Shown one piece after another: positions 1-11,142 of a stretch of 27,953 nt of DNA. Position numbers and translations under genes: made by a program. Source of the stretch: Deltaproteobacteria bacterium RIFOXYA12_FULL_61_11 (GTDB lineage Bacteria; Bdellovibrionota_F; JAHFAK01; YA12-FULL-61-11); contig MGSU01000300.1 of the NCBI GenBank assembly GCA_001799195.1, forward strand, positions 1,445 to 29,397, given 5' to 3'. The notes under the pieces were generated by a model. The model did not search any database. It saw only the letters and a program-made list of their open reading frames with translations, and had not been told where the DNA came from. Each line of letters starts with the position of its first letter. The stretch's first letter is position 1.

Positions 1-653
1 TTCTGCAGTTCCTCGGTCAGGTGGCTGGAGACGAGGTCGATCTTGCGGCCGAGGGTCTCTTCCAGGACTTGCAGGTCGACGGCCTTGATCGACTGGTCGA
101 GCTTGTCCAGCGAGGCGGCTTGTTTGCTCCCCGCGGCGTCGAACTTGGTCTCGAGGTTCTTGAGGGCCGTGACAGTATCGCCCTGGTTGAGCGAGTTGTA
201 GATGGTGTCGAGGTTCTTGGAAAGAGTCTCCTTCATGCCGTCGACCTTGTTCGCGAGGTTGGTCAGCGTGTCTTTCTCGGCAAGATTCTTTATGTTCTCA
301 GCTGCTTGCGAGATCTGCCCGAGTTTGCCGGCCATGCTCGACTGGAACTCCTGGAGGTTGGCGTTCGACACCGTCTCCTTGATCACGTTCAGGTTCTCGT
401 TGAGCGGTTTGAGGGTCAGATCGAGGTCGGCCTTGAGATTGGCGAGCACGTCCTTGAAGACCTCGGGCACGATGGTGATGTTCTTGGTGAGGTCGTTGAC
501 CTCGTAGGCGACCCTATAGAGGAAATAGATGTTGAAGCAGAAGGAGACGACGAGACAGCCCGAGAGCAGCACGAGCAGGTTCTCCGTCTTCTTGAGTTTC
601 TCGAGCCAATCCTCGAGCAGGGCGAAGCGCCGGGGTTCTCCGTGTTCGTTCAT
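1..653 (-). CDS. Membrane-anchored coiled-coil protein, truncated by window edge
   Basis: The frame is open from an ATG at 653 to the window edge, giving 217 residues with the C terminus missing. A GGAGGG ribosome site lies 8 bases before the ATG. Residues about 25-47 form one hydrophobic segment (LLVLLSGCLVVSFCFNIYFL), preceded by a charged cytoplasmic N terminus. The rest is a long Leu/Lys/Glu/Asn-rich helical stretch typical of a coiled coil. Only 18 bases separate it from the thioredoxin gene upstream, so the two are probably cotranscribed. The layout resembles methyl-accepting or tether-type proteins, but no HAMP or signalling domain is visible in the part present. No function is assigned. 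Confidence 0.75.
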   Translation of the reverse strand, partial: MNEHGEPRRFALLEDWLEKLKKTENLLVLLSGCLVVSFCFNIYFLYRVAYEVNDLTKNITIVPEVFKDVLANLKADLDLTLKPLNENLNVIKETVSNANLQEFQSSMAGKLGQISQAAENIKNLAEKDTLTNLANKVDGMKETLSKNLDTIYNSLNQGDTVTALKNLETKFDAAGSKQAASLDKLDQSIKAVDLQVLEETLGRKIDLVSSHLTEELQ

Positions 654-671
654 GGTCTTTGCCCTCCGGGG

Positions 672-1010
672 TCAATGTCCTTTGGTGCCGGCCAACCGGT
701 CGAGGAAGGCGACCAGGTCCTTGCGAGCCACGGCCCCGATCACCTGGTCGACCACGGTGCCGGCCCTGAAGGCCAACAGAGTGGGAACGCTGCGGATGCC
801 GAAGCGGTTGGGGATTTCGCTGCCCGCGTCCAGGTCATAGGCGCAGAACTTGAGTGTGGTCCGATAGGTAGGTGCGAGGCGTTCCAGCTCTGCACCCAGG
901 ACCTTGCAGGGACCGCACCAGGTCGCCCAGAAATCCACGATCACGGGGAGGGACGAGGAGAGGACCACGTCCTGGAAGGTCGTTGCGTTCACCGCGGTCA
1001 GGGTCGTCAT
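672..1010 (-). CDS. Thioredoxin-family protein
   Basis: This is a 112-residue thiol-disulfide oxidoreductase with the classic thioredoxin fold. The active site WCGPC is at residues 31-35 after VDFWAT, and the cis-proline is in RSVPT at about residue 76. The length matches cytoplasmic thioredoxins, and there is no signal peptide, so it should act in the cytoplasm by reducing protein disulfides. The frame stays open upstream to 1175, but that extension is antisense-like and Arg/Pro-rich. The ATG at 1010, preceded by CCGGAG, gives the family length. It lies 34 bases downstream of secA and 18 bases upstream of the coiled-coil gene, suggesting one operon. Whether it is the main TrxA or a paralogue cannot be told. 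Confidence 0.93.
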   Translation of the reverse strand: MTTLTAVNATTFQDVVLSSSLPVIVDFWATWCGPCKVLGAELERLAPTYRTTLKFCAYDLDAGSEIPNRFGIRSVPTLLAFRAGTVVDQVIGAVARKDLVAFLDRLAGTKGH

Positions 1011-1044
1011 CACCGTGCTCCGGAGCAGGTCCGGACCTCCTCGT

Positions 1045-3585
<2,541 letters not shown>

Positions 3586-3688
3586 GGTCGGGTCTGGTAC
3601 TCCGCTCGGTTAGGACGGGACCGCGGCAGGGGCTGCCGCCGGTTCAGCAGGTCGTGGGTCCGAACTCGTCGGATCGACGACGGCGGGA

Positions 3689-3718
3689 ACTCTAGCACGA
3701 GGGTCGCGGACCTGACAA
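3689..3718 (-). promoter_or_regulatory. Predicted sigma70-type promoter for secA
   Basis: On the minus strand, TTGTCA (3713-3718, five of six consensus bases) and TAGAGT (3689-3694, four of six) are separated by 18 bases. This would give a leader of about 100 bases before secA. It is the best promoter match in the 258-base divergent spacer 3586-3843. That spacer holds no other feature I can support. The opposite-strand promoter for the SbcD-like gene is not clear. Confidence 0.4.
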
Positions 3719-3843
3719 ACGAATTCCCCCGCGGGGCCCTCCTGACCGGGTTCTCGAAAATCGGACAAAGACTTGCAAAAGCAACGACCTTCCACTAGGT
3801 AAAGAGGAACGCGCTCGCCGATGCACTTGCCAGGACCTCGACC

Positions 3844-4926
3844 ATGCCGTGTCCCTCCAAGCTCCGATTCGTCCAGGTCTCGGACGTGGGTCTCGATCGC
3901 AGCTTCGAGCACCTCGGCGGCGGGGAGGTGCTCGGTGAAGCCCTCAGGAAGGAGACCGTGGCGGCCTTCGCTCGTATGGTAGGCTTCTGTACCGCCGCCC
4001 CGCACGACCTCCTCTTGCTCACCGGCTCGCTCGTCGATGCGGAGTTGTCGACCAGGTCGACCCGACTGTTCCTGGATGAACAATTCCTCCGCCTCGGGGA
4101 GGCCGGGCTCGAGGTGGTGCTCGTCCCGGACGGCGAACTGGACCTCCTGCGTGAACGTCCCTTCGTCCATGTTCTCGGACCGGGAGCTCCCGAACTCGTG
4201 CTCGAGCGATGCTGCGCCACCCTCGTCCGGTGGTCTGGTGATTCGACGCCTAACCCTCCTCGGAACGAGGGCTTCCGCTTCCTTCTCGGCAAGCTTCCCG
4301 GAGCGGACCCGGACGAAGCGTCGCTGGCCGGCCTCCACGCTCAGGCCGAGGCCGTGCGTCCCGATTATCTGGCGTTCTGGGGGAGTCCTGCCAAGCTCGA
4401 AGTTCCTCTGCAAGGTGACCGGGTCGCCCGTTGCCCCGGCAGCTTGTGCCAAAGCGTCTTCGACGATCCTTCGACGCACGGGTTCTTCTCGGGGGTCCTT
4501 GCCGGCTCCGGCCTGGTCCTCACCCACCATCTCGGTGGGGGCCTGGGTTTGCACCGGCGCGAGTTGACCCTCGAGCCTACGATGAACGGCGAGGAACTCG
4601 CGTCGGCCTTGGACCGGGTCTTCGAGGATCTGCCTTTACCTGCTGCCCTGCAGGTGCGTCTGACCGGGACGCGCAGTTTCCGCTTGGACCCCCGTCTCAC
4701 CGGCCGGACCCGACCGAGCGGTCTGTACTGGGTGGATGTCTCGGATTGCAGTCGCTATTGCCTTCCGTCGGACCGTCGATCGAGGTTCTTGTTGGACCAT
4801 TATACCCACGCCTTCGAGGTCGAACTCAGCCGCGCGTCGGGTGACGAGGTAGAAGAGCTCGAGAGAGCGCGGGAGCTCGGTCTCGGTCTTCTGCTCGAGG
4901 CCGCGGAGGACGAAGAACACCGATGA
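3844..4926 (+). CDS. SbcD/YhaO-like metallophosphoesterase homologue, catalytic residues lost
   Basis: This 360-residue protein has the shape of the SbcD/Mre11/YhaO nuclease family: an N-terminal FVQVSD strand, DLLLLTGSLVD, a late YLAFWGSPAK, and then a PGSLCQSVF strand like the PGNPQ of YhaO. The metal ligands are nearly all replaced. The D-x-H of motif I is SDVGLD (D14 kept, His gone), GD is GS (61-62), GNHD is PDGE, the following His is Gly in LLGK (147-150), and GHxH is GSPA (180-183). It is therefore probably a structural partner rather than a nuclease. Its stop overlaps the start of the ATPase gene (ATGA at 4923-4926), so the two are translationally coupled. The start is the ATG at 3844. 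The family assignment rests on motif positions and the neighbour. Confidence 0.72.
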   Translation: MPCPSKLRFVQVSDVGLDRSFEHLGGGEVLGEALRKETVAAFARMVGFCTAAPHDLLLLTGSLVDAELSTRSTRLFLDEQFLRLGEAGLEVVLVPDGELDLLRERPFVHVLGPGAPELVLERCCATLVRWSGDSTPNPPRNEGFRFLLGKLPGADPDEASLAGLHAQAEAVRPDYLAFWGSPAKLEVPLQGDRVARCPGSLCQSVFDDPSTHGFFSGVLAGSGLVLTHHLGGGLGLHRRELTLEPTMNGEELASALDRVFEDLPLPAALQVRLTGTRSFRLDPRLTGRTRPSGLYWVDVSDCSRYCLPSDRRSRFLLDHYTHAFEVELSRASGDEVEELERARELGLGLLLEAAEDEEHR

Positions 4927-7900
4927 TGCTGGGACTTCGTTCGATGCATCTGGCCGGTTTCGGCTGTCTGGCCGACCGGCGTTTCCTGTTCGGCGAAGGA
5001 GTGACTATCTTCGTCGGGGCTCCCGGCAGCGGCAAGACCACCCTCCTGGAAGCCATCCGCGCGCTGTTCTATACCTTCGGCTCCACCGGTGGAGCGTTGC
5101 GGGGGGTCGATCCAGCGCAGGCCCGTTTCCGGCCCTTCGACCGACAACTTCCGTATACGGCAGCCTTCGAGATGGTGCGGCAGGGGACGGTCCTGCCGGG
5201 CGAGCGCGATTTCGAGCGAGACCTGTTTCGCGACGCTGCGGGCCAGGCCTTCGAACCGGCCCCGGGCGAGGGTACCGACGGAGTCCCGAGAACGGTCCAC
5301 CAAACGCTATTCCGGCTCGAGGCCGGCCTCGCCGACTTGGAATCGCATCGCTCCGAGTTGTTGGCCTTCCTGACCGGGATCCTGGCCTCCAGCCTCGATC
5401 GGAAGGACCTACGGGTCTGTCTGGAGCGTCTCGGTGAGCTGGAGAGGACTCTGCAACAAGGTAACTACCCCGACCGAGGTTTGTTCGATACGGATCAAGT
5501 CCTCTCTTCCCTCGAGGCGGAAATCGTCGACGGAGAACGGAGGTGGAGGGAGCAGGCCGCTCTCGAACGAGAACTCGGGTTTTGCCGGCAGCGTCTCGGC
5601 GAACTCGAACACGAGAAGGCGATCCTCGGTTCAGCGATCCACCTCGAAGAATACCGCCGTCTGGACGAGACCCTTGGGGCACTCCGGGGCCTCGATCAGC
5701 GCTGGGAGGAACTCCTCGGGCGCGTGGATGTCCCGTACTCGATGCTCCGTGGGTATCCGGAAAGCTTCGAACGCTGCCTCGAAAGCACCGTGCGTCGACA
5801 GGCCTCACTCGTGCGTCTGGAAATCCTGACCACGGAACTCGAAGCGATCGTGGCCGAGCGCGATCGACTCGGCGAGGTCATGTCCGTTTCCCCGTGGCAG
5901 GGCGGCGATCCGGACGACGTGGTCCAGGTCTTGCGCGAGGAAGAGCGCCACCTGGTCGAACTGGAACGCGAGCTGAGCGAGAGCCGCTACCGGCACGAAC
6001 GCGCGCAGGAAGCATTGCTCGCGATCCAACGGTGCCAACGCGAGCTGGAGCGACGTCAGACCGACCTCCTCGATGTCGACGATGTCGATGACGAAGCCCT
6101 CGCCGAGTTGGATTTCGCCCAGCAGTCGGCGCATGAGGCCAAGGCCCACCTGACTCGCACCACGGCTCTGGTTGCGACCTCGGGCGAACGGCTCGAGCGT
6201 TGCGAACGGGAGTTCCTCGACGTCTTCGAGGCTCGGAGAGCGATGGCCGCGGAAGGGCAGCCCGACCCGGCAACCGAGGCCTTACTAAAAAACCTGCGCG
6301 AAGAGTATCGCCGACATGAGGCCGAACTCGTGACCTTGGAGCGCCGTACCGAGGAGGGCGACCGAGCGAGGATGACCCTGGCGGAAGAGCGCCGGCGACT
6401 CGAGGACGAGGTCGAGACCTATGCAGAGCTCGCCGAGGCCACGCTCGACACGGTGGCCGAGTTGCAAGCAGGCCGTGCTGAACTGATCGTGCTCCAGACC
6501 GAGGAGGCGAGTATTCTGACCGCGGAGCAGGAGCTGCAGCTCTCCGAAGCGCGTCTCGACGAGAGGACCAAGGCCCTCGAGCACGGCTTGGACCGTTGGA
6601 AGAGTCGCGAGGAACTCGAACACCACGCTCGCCACGTGAACGAGGATTGGCAAAGCCTCCTGGTTCATCGCGCAAAGCTCGCGACCTCGAGCGGATCAAT
6701 CGAGGAACAACGCCAACGTCGGGCGGCGATCGATACCCGTTTACTCCGATATCCCTTACGCCTGCGGGGGATGGACCGAGAAACCTTCCACCGTCTGAGC
6801 GAATATCACGATCTTGCCCTGTTCCGCAGATTGCAATTGCACGAACGCGTCGAGGAGACGACCGGAGTTCGCACCCGGGAACTCCGTTGGGCGATTGCGG
6901 TTGGTATCCTACTCTCGACCAGCGCTGTCCTCGCTCTGGGTTTTGCCGTGGCGCTCTGGATCCTGTATGCCGGAAACGGAGAAGCGTTCTACTCGTTCTG
7001 GGCCGGTGGAGCCACTGCTTTCTCGGGTCTGTTCCTTGCCCTTCGCCTGCTCCAACACCGGCACGCTCGTCGGGTCAGCGGGGAAACCGAACGCACTCTC
7101 GAAGCCCTCGCGCTCGACGGCCACGAACATCTCCAGTTCGGGTTGCTCATCGAAACTCTCAGGGCCGAGGCCGCTGTCGCCGATTTCGAGACCGTGAAAT
7201 CCCTGTACGAGGAAGGTTTCACTCTCCAACGCGAGCTTGTCGCGATCGACGAGAACCTCAGTGACCTGGTCGTGGACGAGGTCGCCTTGTGTACCCGGAT
7301 CGGAGAGGTCGAGACCCGCCTCCTCGGGTATCTCGAGGTCCTCACACCCGAGGCCTTCCAGCAGTTCGTGATCCGTTGCCGCAATGATCGTCGGGTGTTC
7401 CTCGAGTTGGAAACCCAACGCACCCAACGCGCGGAACTCGCCGCTCGCCGGCACACTCTCGGACAGACTCTCCACGACCTCCGCCGACGTCGGGACGAAC
7501 TCGAGAACCGGCTGGCCAGAATAGGCCTCCTGTACTGCACCGAGACCGGTGCGCCGGGCCAGGGCGACACCGAACGGTTGCGCAAGCGCCTTGAGGATCG
7601 GGATCGCTTGCTCCGACAACTCGCGCTCCACTCCGGGGAAGAAGACGCTGCCGCTCGGGCTTCGGTCTTGCTGGGCCAAGAGATGGAACACCGCCGGGAA
7701 GAACAACGCCGGGTGTTGGGGGAACTCGAGAAGCTCCTCGACGCGTGTTCGGCGCCCTCTGGAGAAACGCTTGGTCGAGCTGAACGAGCCTTGTCGAAGG
7801 CAGTCTCACTGCGTCGAGAGGATGAACGCCTCGAATTGCGGTACGAGGCGCTGCTCTCGGCTCACGTTGCTCTGGCCGAAGCCCGGGTCGAGTTGGTCGC

Positions 7901-9191
7901 CGTGGAAGACCTGCTCCAGCGGCGCCGGTGGGAGGTGCTGTTCAGAACCGGTGATAGCGACGAGGGTTGTGACCTGGAACTCACGGTCACGCGTTTCCGG
8001 TCGCGGGTCCTGGAATACCGAAGGGTATGCGATGACTTGATGCACCTGGTGCCCCGACGAGTCGAAGTCCTTGCCGCGATCGAGAGCGCGAACGAAACCC
8101 TGCATTGTATTGGCCTCCAACTCGATGAGCTGCGCGGCAACCTGCGCCAACGGCTGGGCGAGGATGAGGATCTTCCCTTTGAACATATGTTCGACCGGCT
8201 GCATGCTGAAACAAAGAATTACATTGAGCTGGCAGGCCGACGGGCTCACCTCGAGCAGGAATTACATGAGGTGCGCCGGGCCCATCTCGAGGCGGTACGG
8301 CAGGTCGAAACCGAGACCCGAGAGTTGACCGAGCTGCTGACCGAGGTACCTTCCGAGAAGCCGGTTCTGCCCTTGGAACCCTGCCCGGAACAAGAGGAGA
8401 TCTTGGGTCGGCTCGGTGCGCTCCACGCCGAAAGGACCAAGCTCCTCCAGGGGAGACAGTACCCGGCCCTGGTGCTACGCCACGCCGAATTGACCCGCAC
8501 CGTGGCCTTGCTGCAAGAGAGCCCGAGTTGGAGCGGGGAATCGCAGTTCCAAGACCCGGAAACGGCTCTGGCCGAGGTGGATGCCGATCTCATAGCGACG
8601 AGGAAGCGCTTCCAAGATACCTTGGAGGCCCTGCGGGAATTCGAAATCGCACAGCCTTCGTCGCCGGCCAGGTTGCGAGAACGCCGGGGGGCTCTCCTCT
8701 ATCACCGGCGAGGCCTGGAGCGCCGGATCGAACAGGTGCGCCTGGCGAGGAAACAGTTGCAAGAGAGTCGTTGGACTCTGGCTAATCGGTACGAAGAGAT
8801 GCTGAGTTCGGCGGCCAGCGAGGCTTTGACCGGGCTGTCGAAGAACGTGCGGTATCGCCTCGAGGTCGATCGCCACCTGGGCTTGATGTGGAGGGAGAAC
8901 GGGGCCGACCCGCGTCCCCTGGAATATCTCGGACGCGTCGGCCGGGCCCAGGCCTGGGTCGCTCTGCGCCTGGCTTGCCTACGGCTGGCGACGAACACCG
9001 TGCAGGTATGTCCTCCCGTCTTGCTCGACGATCCGTTTTCAGGCTGGGACGATGAACGAGCCCTCGCCGGACTCGAGGCCTTCGCTTCGCTCGCCGACCG
9101 CGTGCAAGTGGTCCTGGCGACCTCGGATGAAACCCTGGTGCGGGCTTTCTTGCGCGGCCATCCCGGTGGGGTGGTGCAGCACCTGCTCTGA
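4923..9191 (+). CDS. SbcC/YhaN-like AAA ATPase with coiled coils and central membrane segments
   Basis: This is a 1422-residue ABC/SMC-type ATPase of the SbcC/Rad50/YhaN group. Walker A GAPGSGKTT is at residues 32-40. The Walker B region VLLDDPFSGWDDERA is at about 1366-1380, preceded by LGRVGRAQAWVALRLA in the place of the ABC signature, where the usual Ser-x-Gly core is not obvious. Between the two halves lie about 1200 residues of Glu/Arg/Leu-rich heptad-like coiled coil. They are broken at about 655-715 by two hydrophobic segments (WAIAVGILLSTSAVLALGFA and ATAFSGLFLALRLL) instead of a zinc hook. This suggests an ATPase clamped to the membrane, as in YhaN-type relatives. It likely works with the upstream pseudo-phosphoesterase on DNA ends or at the envelope; the role is inferred. 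Confidence 0.85.
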   Translation: MMLGLRSMHLAGFGCLADRRFLFGEGVTIFVGAPGSGKTTLLEAIRALFYTFGSTGGALRGVDPAQARFRPFDRQLPYTAAFEMVRQGTVLPGERDFERDLFRDAAGQAFEPAPGEGTDGVPRTVHQTLFRLEAGLADLESHRSELLAFLTGILASSLDRKDLRVCLERLGELERTLQQGNYPDRGLFDTDQVLSSLEAEIVDGERRWREQAALERELGFCRQRLGELEHEKAILGSAIHLEEYRRLDETLGALRGLDQRWEELLGRVDVPYSMLRGYPESFERCLESTVRRQASLVRLEILTTELEAIVAERDRLGEVMSVSPWQGGDPDDVVQVLREEERHLVELERELSESRYRHERAQEALLAIQRCQRELERRQTDLLDVDDVDDEALAELDFAQQSAHEAKAHLTRTTALVATSGERLERCEREFLDVFEARRAMAAEGQPDPATEALLKNLREEYRRHEAELVTLERRTEEGDRARMTLAEERRRLEDEVETYAELAEATLDTVAELQAGRAELIVLQTEEASILTAEQELQLSEARLDERTKALEHGLDRWKSREELEHHARHVNEDWQSLLVHRAKLATSSGSIEEQRQRRAAIDTRLLRYPLRLRGMDRETFHRLSEYHDLALFRRLQLHERVEETTGVRTRELRWAIAVGILLSTSAVLALGFAVALWILYAGNGEAFYSFWAGGATAFSGLFLALRLLQHRHARRVSGETERTLEALALDGHEHLQFGLLIETLRAEAAVADFETVKSLYEEGFTLQRELVAIDENLSDLVVDEVALCTRIGEVETRLLGYLEVLTPEAFQQFVIRCRNDRRVFLELETQRTQRAELAARRHTLGQTLHDLRRRRDELENRLARIGLLYCTETGAPGQGDTERLRKRLEDRDRLLRQLALHSGEEDAAARASVLLGQEMEHRREEQRRVLGELEKLLDACSAPSGETLGRAERALSKAVSLRREDERLELRYEALLSAHVALAEARVELVAVEDLLQRRRWEVLFRTGDSDEGCDLELTVTRFRSRVLEYRRVCDDLMHLVPRRVEVLAAIESANETLHCIGLQLDELRGNLRQRLGEDEDLPFEHMFDRLHAETKNYIELAGRRAHLEQELHEVRRAHLEAVRQVETETRELTELLTEVPSEKPVLPLEPCPEQEEILGRLGALHAERTKLLQGRQYPALVLRHAELTRTVALLQESPSWSGESQFQDPETALAEVDADLIATRKRFQDTLEALREFEIAQPSSPARLRERRGALLYHRRGLERRIEQVRLARKQLQESRWTLANRYEEMLSSAASEALTGLSKNVRYRLEVDRHLGLMWRENGADPRPLEYLGRVGRAQAWVALRLACLRLATNTVQVCPPVLLDDPFSGWDDERALAGLEAFASLADRVQVVLATSDETLVRAFLRGHPGGVVQHLL

Positions 9192-9206
9192 GGGGTGTCG
9201 CGCACT

Positions 9207-10247
9207 TCAGCGACCGGCGGTCTTCGTTCCAACAGTGGCGAGTTGGCCGCAGGCCGCGGCGATATCCGCGCCGCGACGTTTGCGCACGTTCACCTGGAGT
9301 CCGCGTTCGGCGAGCGCTTCGAAAAAGGCCTGTACGCGGTCTTCCGTCGGGGCGGAGAGGCCTTCGATCCCGTTCTCGTTGTATGGGATGAGGTTGACCT
9401 TTGCCGGGATGCCGTGGAGCAGGGTCACCAGCTCGCGGGCATGCTTGGGCTCGTCGTTGAGGCCAGCGAAGAGAATGTATTCGATAGTGAAGCGCCGGCG
9501 TTTGGGCAAAGGAAACGAGCGCAGGGCCTCGAGAAGCACGGCGAGAGGGTAAGTGCGATTGACGGGCATCAACCACCCGCGCAGGTCATCGCGGGTGGCG
9601 TTGAGCGAGACCGCGATGCCGATGGTGGGTCTCTCCAGCAGGCGGTCGAGTTTCGGAACCAGGCCGGCGGTCGAGACCGTGGTGCGCCGGGGGGATTGCG
9701 CCAGGCCTCGATCGTCGCCGAGGATGGCCAGGGCGGCGAGCAGGTGGTCGTCGTTGTCCAGGGGCTCCCCCATACCCATGAAGACCACGTTGGTGACGTT
9801 CTCCTTGTCGCCGAACATGCGCCGGGCGAGTACGACTTGAGCCACGATCTCCGAGGTGCCGAGGTGGCGTACGAAGCCCATCTTACCGGTACGGCAGAAG
9901 CGGCAGCCGAGCTTGCAGCCGACCTGGGTGGAGACGCACAGGGTCGCTCGGTGGAGTTCGGGTATGTGCACGGTCTCGACTTTGCGGCCGTCCTGGAGTT
10001 CGATCAGCAGCTTGACTGTCCCGTCGATAGAGGTTTGGAGGTCGGCCACGGATGGGAGCTCGAGGCTGAAGACAGCGGCGAGCCGGTTCCGGTTGGATAG
10101 GCTGATGTTGGTCATGTCGGCGAAAGAGTTGGCGTGCTTGCGATAGACCCAATCGAAGACCTGGTCGGCGACATAGCGGTGGAAGTCCCCCAACTCATCG
10201 AGGTGCCGGTGCAGCTCCTCGCGGGAGAGCGAGAAGAGGTCAAGCAT
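9207..10247 (-). CDS. rlmN: Dual-specificity RNA methyltransferase RlmN
   Basis: This radical SAM enzyme methylates C2 of A2503 in 23S rRNA and of A37 in some tRNAs. The 346 residues contain the cluster motif CKLGCRFC at 111-118, GMGEPLDN for SAM contact, and the two extra cysteines used in the mechanism: C104 in ATLCVSTQVG and C333 in AAACGQL near the C terminus. Residue 119 is Arg where most relatives have Ala (FCRTGK, usually FCATGK). The ATG at 10247 is chosen over the longer open frame because it starts the family-like MLDLFSLSREEL and overlaps the previous gene's stop by 8 bases. It is the last gene of the overlapping channel cluster and converges on the ATPase gene with a 15-base gap. 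Confidence 0.96.
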   Translation of the reverse strand: MLDLFSLSREELHRHLDELGDFHRYVADQVFDWVYRKHANSFADMTNISLSNRNRLAAVFSLELPSVADLQTSIDGTVKLLIELQDGRKVETVHIPELHRATLCVSTQVGCKLGCRFCRTGKMGFVRHLGTSEIVAQVVLARRMFGDKENVTNVVFMGMGEPLDNDDHLLAALAILGDDRGLAQSPRRTTVSTAGLVPKLDRLLERPTIGIAVSLNATRDDLRGWLMPVNRTYPLAVLLEALRSFPLPKRRRFTIEYILFAGLNDEPKHARELVTLLHGIPAKVNLIPYNENGIEGLSAPTEDRVQAFFEALAERGLQVNVRKRRGADIAAACGQLATVGTKTAGR

Positions 10248-11142
10248 GGCAATACCTGGCGACGAGGGCCGCGAGGCGTTCGCCGCGGAGCTTGTCCAGG
10301 GTGCGTATAGAGTCACCTTTTAATGCAAATAGTTTCTTGTACCGAAGCGGGCGGTGTGGCCCCAGGGTGGACCGCAACACGGCCTCGACCGTTTCGAGAG
10401 CGAGCTCGAGTAATTCGGTCCTGCCTGCGCGTTCGGGATGGTTGCGCATTCTGAGGAAACGGTTCTTGAGAGGGGCTTGATAGCATTCTGCCGGATAACG
10501 CGCGGAGAGGCGGTCCAGACGTTCGAGACGGTGCTCTTCGAGGCTCTTGCCCGTATCTTTGATGTCTTCGAAGGATGCAGCGATCCAGCCGTCGAGGAGG
10601 ATGCGGTGAGGCAGGGTCGGTTGGAGACGCCGCAGGGCGATGAGCAAACGCAGGACTTTGAAGCGGAGGAGGTCGAACCCGTGTTCCTCGAGCAATTCCG
10701 GGAAGTGGTGACCGAGATGGGCCTCGATGCGGGAGCGACTGGCTTCCAACGCGTGCTCGACGGTGCAGCGGCTCTCCTGCCGGTGAACCGACCGCGACAG
10801 CTCTCGCAGTCGTCCGTCCAGGCTCGGGGTCTCGGGTGCCTGGACGGCCAGTTCATTGAGGACTCGCTGGCAAGCGTTGAGCCTTTCGTCGCGGAAACCT
10901 TCACGGTCCAGACGCTCGATCACCGCGCGGAGCTGTTGGAGTCGTCCTTGGATCTGGACTGCGAGGGCGACCTCGCGATGCAGAGCGGCCAGGGGTTTGA
11001 GCAGGACCGTGGCCGCGGTGCCACGCAGAGTCTTTCGATCCGAGACCAGCCGGGAATACCGTTCGCGCAGCGAAGGAGCCAGATCGGGATTGGCCTCGAG
11101 CCAGGTCGACAGATCGGAGAGGAGGAGGTCGACGGTCCTCAT
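10240..11142 (-). CDS. Helical protein of unknown function in MotA/MotB-like operon
   Basis: This 300-residue protein is not recognised. It is rich in Leu, Arg and Glu, lacks a signal peptide or membrane segment, and looks almost entirely alpha-helical, so a cytoplasmic location is expected. Notable stretches are LRFKVLRLLIALRRLQPTL and a C-terminal basic segment LRYKKLFALKGDSIRTLDK. The ATG at 11142 overlaps the stop of the MotB-like gene by four bases (ATGA), and its own stop overlaps rlmN by eight. An open frame extends upstream to 11319 but runs through the neighbouring gene. By position it is the third component of the channel cluster, the place where Zorya systems carry a helical ZorC, but I see no sequence motif shared with ZorC. 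Confidence 0.75.
   Translation of the reverse strand: MRTVDLLLSDLSTWLEANPDLAPSLRERYSRLVSDRKTLRGTAATVLLKPLAALHREVALAVQIQGRLQQLRAVIERLDREGFRDERLNACQRVLNELAVQAPETPSLDGRLRELSRSVHRQESRCTVEHALEASRSRIEAHLGHHFPELLEEHGFDLLRFKVLRLLIALRRLQPTLPHRILLDGWIAASFEDIKDTGKSLEEHRLERLDRLSARYPAECYQAPLKNRFLRMRNHPERAGRTELLELALETVEAVLRSTLGPHRPLRYKKLFALKGDSIRTLDKLRGERLAALVARYCHA

Noticed and set aside
3768-3796. TTGCAA plus TAGGTA as a promoter for the SbcD-like gene
   Set aside because: The -10 matches only two consensus bases, too weak to annotate.
3610-4554. A 314-codon open frame on the minus strand opposite the SbcD-like gene
   Set aside because: The translation is Glu/Arg/Pro-rich with no motif. The plus-strand frame has phosphoesterase landmarks and couples to the ATPase gene.
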